From the NCBI GenBank assembly GCA_023411715.1, contig JAEYOM010000183.1, forward strand, positions 17,437 to 81,436: a DNA stretch of 64,000 bases. The letters run 5' to 3'. Below are positions 61,384 through 64,000 of the stretch, in pieces. The notes beneath the pieces were generated by a model, which saw only the letters and a program-made list of their open reading frames with translations, was not told where the DNA came from and did no database searches. The DNA is from Bacillota bacterium. Lineage in GTDB: Bacteria > Bacillota > Clostridia > Acetivibrionales > DTU013. Numbering within the stretch: position 1 is the stretch's first letter; every line of letters starts with the position of its first letter. The translations under genes were made by a program, and so were the position numbers.

Positions 61384-61428
61384 TTAAAGCTAACAACTTT
61401 AACATAAATTCTAAGATCAGCAGACGAG

Positions 61429-61460
61429 AACCCCGATATGAATATATCGGGGTTTTTTAT
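61429..61460 (+). terminator. Rho-independent terminator after the cold-shock gene
   Basis: AACCCCGATAT / ATATCGGGGTT with a four-base loop, then TTTT. Confidence 0.95.
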
Positions 61461-61554
61461 ATCAACGCTGCGCTGTTGTCTTTCATCGTGAGTTTAGTTC
61501 CTGGAGCATGGAAAATGCTGTACCATTTGTTTTTTATTGCGGAGTTTCATTCAA

Positions 61555-61709
61555 AGAGCATATAAATTCAGCTTTGTGGCAAATTCAAACAATAGTATTT
61601 GCTGCGCAAATACTTACAGATGAAACGAAATGCAGAGCATTTCATATTGCGGAGTATACTCCGCTCAAACAGTGAATTTGCCTTGGGTAATGCTTCATTA
61701 ACATGCTCT
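61555..61709. ncRNA. Candidate structured RNA or palindromic element, unknown class
   Basis: The closing pair AGAGCAT/ATGCTCT (61555-61561, 61703-61709) encloses GGCAAATTCA/TGAATTTGCC (61578-61587, 61673-61682, perfect), which encloses three hairpins: AGTATTTGC/GCAAATACT (61594-61614), GAAATGC/GCATTTC (61627-61643) and the palindrome GCGGAGTATACTCCGC (61649-61664). It resembles a multi-branched RNA. No promoter or T run is convincing, so it may be DNA-level palindromes instead. The stretch 61710-61969 up to hslO shows no gene. Confidence 0.45.
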
Positions 61710-61969
61710 ACATCATAAAACTCACGTAATAGCAAACAAATGGCGCAGCATATAAGCATAAGCAGACTCATGCAGTTTAAAACGAAAAGCGCAGCACGTA
61801 AGAAAACTTATGCAAAACAAACTAATGCAACAAAAACAATCGGTACAGCATAAATCAGCAGGAAAGCTGGAATTTTGCTTGCAACATAGGATTCTTGTAG
61901 TTCAAAGCAATGATACAGTATATGAGGCGGTACTAGCAGGTAGGAGTAATAGTAGGTGAAGGAGAGTTT

Positions 61970-62839
61970 ATGGAGGATCATATTATTAGGGCGACGGCAG
62001 CTGACGGCTTGATAAGGGCGTTTGCCGCAGTCACGACGAATATCGTCCAGGAGGCCCACAGGCTGCACGGCACCTCGGGCGTGGCTTCGGCGGCGCTGGG
62101 CAGGACGCTTACGGCCGCGGCGATGATGGGCAGGATGTTCAAAAACGAGAAGGATGTGCTGACCATCCAGATCAAGGGCGACGGCCCGCTTGGCGGTATC
62201 ATTGCGGTGTCGGATTCGAACTCCAATGTCAGGGGCTATGTTTACACCCCCGAGGTTTATCTTCCGCTAAACGCGATAGGTCATTTCGACGTAGCCGGGG
62301 CAGTCGGAAAGACAGGCTATCTAAACGTGATAAAGGATCTTGGCCTCAGAGAGCCTTATGTAGGCTACGTCGACCTCGTATCGGGCGAGATAGGCGAAGA
62401 TCTGGCATATTACTACGCATACTCTGAACAGGTGCCTACGGTAGTTTCCCTTGGCGTGCTTGTCAGCCCTGACGAAAATATTGTCACTTCCGGCGGCTAT
62501 ATAATACAGCTGATGCCGGGAACCGACGAGGAGACCATCAAATATCTCGAGGATAAGATCTTCCTGGCAGACTCCATTACCTGCATGCTCACAGATGGAT
62601 TGGATCCCGCCGGGATACTGCAGCGCCTGCTTGGTGAGAAGGGACTCGAGATCACTGAGAAGCTGCCCTGCAAATTTCAATGTAACTGCAGCAGGGAACG
62701 TATGGAGCGAAACCTCATCAGCCTCGGTAAAAAAGAGTTGGTCGATATGGCTGACGAACAGCACGGCGCGGAGCTGCAGTGCCATTTCTGCAACCGGAAA
62801 TATTATTTTACGGAGGACGAGTTGAGGGCGCTGGTGTGA
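61970..62839 (+). CDS. hslO: Redox-regulated chaperonin Hsp33
   Basis: 289 residues. The N-terminal folding domain has LTIQIKGDGPLGGIIAVSD and GYVYTPEV; the C-terminal zinc centre is CNCSRERM ... CHFCNRKY, the CxC plus CxxC pattern. When oxidised, zinc is lost and the protein holds unfolding proteins. Start ATG 61970 has GGAG nearby. It lies immediately before the tRNA operon. Confidence 0.97.
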   Translation: MEDHIIRATAADGLIRAFAAVTTNIVQEAHRLHGTSGVASAALGRTLTAAAMMGRMFKNEKDVLTIQIKGDGPLGGIIAVSDSNSNVRGYVYTPEVYLPLNAIGHFDVAGAVGKTGYLNVIKDLGLREPYVGYVDLVSGEIGEDLAYYYAYSEQVPTVVSLGVLVSPDENIVTSGGYIIQLMPGTDEETIKYLEDKIFLADSITCMLTDGLDPAGILQRLLGEKGLEITEKLPCKFQCNCSRERMERNLISLGKKELVDMADEQHGAELQCHFCNRKYYFTEDELRALV

Positions 62840-62938
62840 ACGTCTGCACGACTGAGTCCGGCGGCTTGCCGGGTCGGCTGCATTAGATCGGATATTAGCC
62901 TTGGAATAATTATCTTTTGCAGAAAATTAATTTTGTTA

Positions 62939-62967
62939 TTGACTTTGAAGGGCCTTTTTTGTATACT
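62939..62967 (+). promoter_or_regulatory. Promoter of the tRNA operon
   Basis: TTGACT (62939-62944), 17 bases, TATACT (62962-62967), about 30 bases before tRNA-Val. Confidence 0.8.
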
Positions 62968-62997
62968 AGTTAATGTCGCTCGACGCGAGAGGTTCAC

Positions 62998-63073
62998 GGG
63001 AGCTTAGCTCAGCTGGGAGAGCACCTGCCTTACAAGCAGGGGGTCATAGGTTCGAGCCCTATAGTTCCCACCA
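62998..63073 (+). tRNA. tRNA-Val (anticodon TAC)
   Basis: 76 bases with encoded CCA. Acceptor GGGAGCT pairs with AGTTCCC; the anticodon loop CTTACAA sits in a CTGCC...GGCAG-type stem; the T loop TTCGAGC is intact. Confidence 0.97.
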
Positions 63074-63074
63074 A

Positions 63075-63162
63075 TATTTATCCGCCGTAGGCGGTATAAA
63101 TAACCGCAGTAGGTTTTTGCTTTAGCAAAAATCATTGATTATTTGCCGGAGGCAATATAATC
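63075..63162. repeat. Two palindromic spacers between tRNA-Val and tRNA-Asp
   Basis: Copy 1 (63075-63102): TATTTAT-CCGCC-GTA-GGCGG-T-ATAAATA. Copy 2 (63137-63162): GATTAT-TTGCC-GGA-GGCAA-T-ATAATC. Both keep one unpaired T on the 3' side, and base changes in one arm are matched in the other. Confidence 0.8.
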
Positions 63163-63251
63163 TACTTTGATGAAGCATCACGAAGTGAAGCTTTTGATCA
63201 GCCGCTGCAGACTGTACGATCTGCAGAAGAGACTCACGCGCAGCGACATGT

Positions 63252-63328
63252 GGCCCGGTAGTTCAGTTGGTTAGAACGCTAGCCTGTCACGCTAGAGGTC
63301 AGGGGTTCGAGCCCCCTTCGGGTCGCCA
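63252..63328 (+). tRNA. tRNA-Asp (anticodon GTC)
   Basis: 77 bases with encoded CCA. Acceptor GGCCCGG / TCGGGTC with two G-U pairs; anticodon loop CTGTCAC; T loop TTCGAGC. Confidence 0.97.
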
Positions 63329-63363
63329 CTAATGCAGATAACAGCAATGTTATCTGTATTTAT

Positions 63364-63439
<76 letters not shown>

Positions 63440-63440
63440 A

Positions 63441-63528
63441 AGATTATCCGCCGAAGGCGGTATAATCTACCGATTAAAGGCTTCGCTCAGCGAGGCTGAA
63501 AGATTATCCGCCGAAGGCGGTATAATCT
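63441..63528. repeat. Two identical palindromic spacers between tRNA-Phe and tRNA-Gly
   Basis: Copies at 63441-63468 and 63501-63528: AGATTAT-CCGCC-GAA-GGCGG-T-ATAATCT. Same design as the two copies at 63075-63162. Confidence 0.85.
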
Positions 63529-63533
63529 ATTTT

Positions 63534-63608
63534 GCGGGATTAACTCAGTGGTAGAGTGTCACCTTGCCAAGGTGAAAGTCGCGAGTCCGAATCTCGTATC
63601 CCGCTCCA
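63534..63608 (+). tRNA. tRNA-Gly (anticodon GCC)
   Basis: 75 bases with encoded CCA. Acceptor GCGGGAT / ATCCCGC; anticodon loop TTGCCAA; T loop TCCGAAT. Confidence 0.97.
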
Positions 63609-63623
63609 ACTTAAGCAGTACTG

Positions 63624-63673
63624 AGAAACTGGACTCTAGAGGCCGGTAAGGCGGTATCAAGAATCCAGTTTCT
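63624..63673. repeat. Hairpin between tRNA-Gly and tRNA-Cys
   Basis: AGAAACTGGA (63624-63633) pairs perfectly with TCCAGTTTCT (63664-63673). A different sequence from the other tRNA spacers. Confidence 0.65.
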
Positions 63674-63680
63674 AGTATCT

Positions 63681-63755
63681 GGCGCCATAGCCAAGTGGTA
63701 AGGCAAGGGTCTGCAAAACCCTCATTCCCCAGTCCAAATCTGGGTGGCGCCTCCA
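63681..63755 (+). tRNA. tRNA-Cys (anticodon GCA)
   Basis: 75 bases with encoded CCA. Acceptor GGCGCCA / TGGCGCC; anticodon loop CTGCAAA. Confidence 0.97.
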
Positions 63756-63783
63756 AATCAAAAAAGCGAAATTGATACAAGGA

Positions 63784-63818
63784 AAACCATCTCAAATCGA
63801 GATGGTTTCTTTGTTTTC
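63784..63818 (+). terminator. Terminator of the tRNA operon
   Basis: AAACCATCTC / GAGATGGTTT with loop AAATC, then CTTTGTTTTC. Confidence 0.9.
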
Positions 63819-63930
63819 ACGGAAATAAAGGTTTGTAATAACCTAAACTCCCATACTTTTCATACAATACAATCATGAAAGTAAGATAAAGTAAAGGCTT
63901 TGAACCAAAATAAAGCTTGCAATTATTGCT

Positions 63931-63958
63931 AATGTATAGTATAATTATACTATACATT
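63931..63958. promoter_or_regulatory. Perfect 28-bp palindrome, probable operator
   Basis: The half site AATGTATAGTATAA is followed immediately by its exact reverse complement. It ends 17 bases before the ATG at 63976, where a GntR-type or other dimeric repressor could act. It contains TATAAT, a possible -10 box. Confidence 0.65.
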
Positions 63959-63975
63959 CACAGGGAGTGGTTCAA

Positions 63976-64000
63976 ATGTCTTTAGATCAGAACAATAAAG
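63976..64000 (+). CDS. Start of a gene running off the window
   Basis: ATG 63976 with AGGGAG upstream; only MSLDQNNK is visible. The large palindrome just upstream suggests a self-regulating transcription factor or a repressed operon, but no family can be named. Confidence 0.5.

Overview
The window reads as chromosome from a mid-GC, spore-forming clostridial Firmicute, loosely of the Ruminiclostridium/Acetivibrio type. Supporting signs are the CdaR - FtsE - FtsX - M23 peptidase - CtpA - SspF-like spore protein order, an FMN riboswitch in front of RibU, a shared MsmX-type sugar ATPase, strong AGGAGG ribosome sites, sigma-A promoters and a tRNA operon with encoded CCA ends. Species cannot be fixed from this sequence alone.

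Layout. 1-7.8 kb: a partial family-28 glycosyltransferase, a YitT membrane protein, a Phd/RelE-type toxin-antitoxin pair, the FMN riboswitch with RibU, a small HTH protein with a palindromic operator, small membrane proteins, a VanW-family protein and two GNAT acetyltransferases. 7.8-14.7 kb: the minus-strand arginine unit argD-carA-carB-argF. 14.9-49.7 kb: a roughly 35 kb carbohydrate and xenobiotic island. 49.8-52.9 kb: a second minus-strand arginine unit, argC-argB-pilZ. 53-64 kb: housekeeping genes (sugar ATPase, CdaR, FtsEX, M23, CtpA, SASP, methyltransferase, cold-shock protein, Hsp33) and a five-tRNA operon (Val, Asp, Phe, Gly, Cys).

The two arginine units have near-identical promoters with an ARG box over the -35 and spacer. 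The island lies exactly between them. argJ, argG and argH are not in the window.

The island behaves as one regulon. A palindrome, consensus ATTAGTATACTAAT, lies in or next to the promoters of six transcription units: GH43; an ABC exporter heterodimer with a C-type-lectin/FGE-fold protein, a beta-lactamase-fold esterase and a CocE/S15 hydrolase; a MoaF-like protein with a type-B carboxylesterase; an AraR-like GntR/LacI regulator with an LplABC-type importer, GH4, an SDR-MoaF fusion, GH95, MFS, GH31 and a PNPOx-like protein; GH95 with GH51; and a chemoreceptor. The glycosidases lack signal peptides, so they probably act on imported oligosaccharides or glycosides. The importer has no ATPase of its own; the MsmX/UgpC-type ATPase at 53 kb could power it. 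Three esterase families, two MoaF/calycin proteins, an exporter and a MarR regulator suggest that the substrate carries acyl or aromatic groups, for example a decorated arabinose/xylose/fucose glycoside. Two genes of the island carry in-frame TAG codons, a possible sign of recent decay.

Other points of interest are a long structured leader in front of argC, a multi-hairpin non-coding element between cspA and hslO, and four covarying palindromes between the tRNAs.
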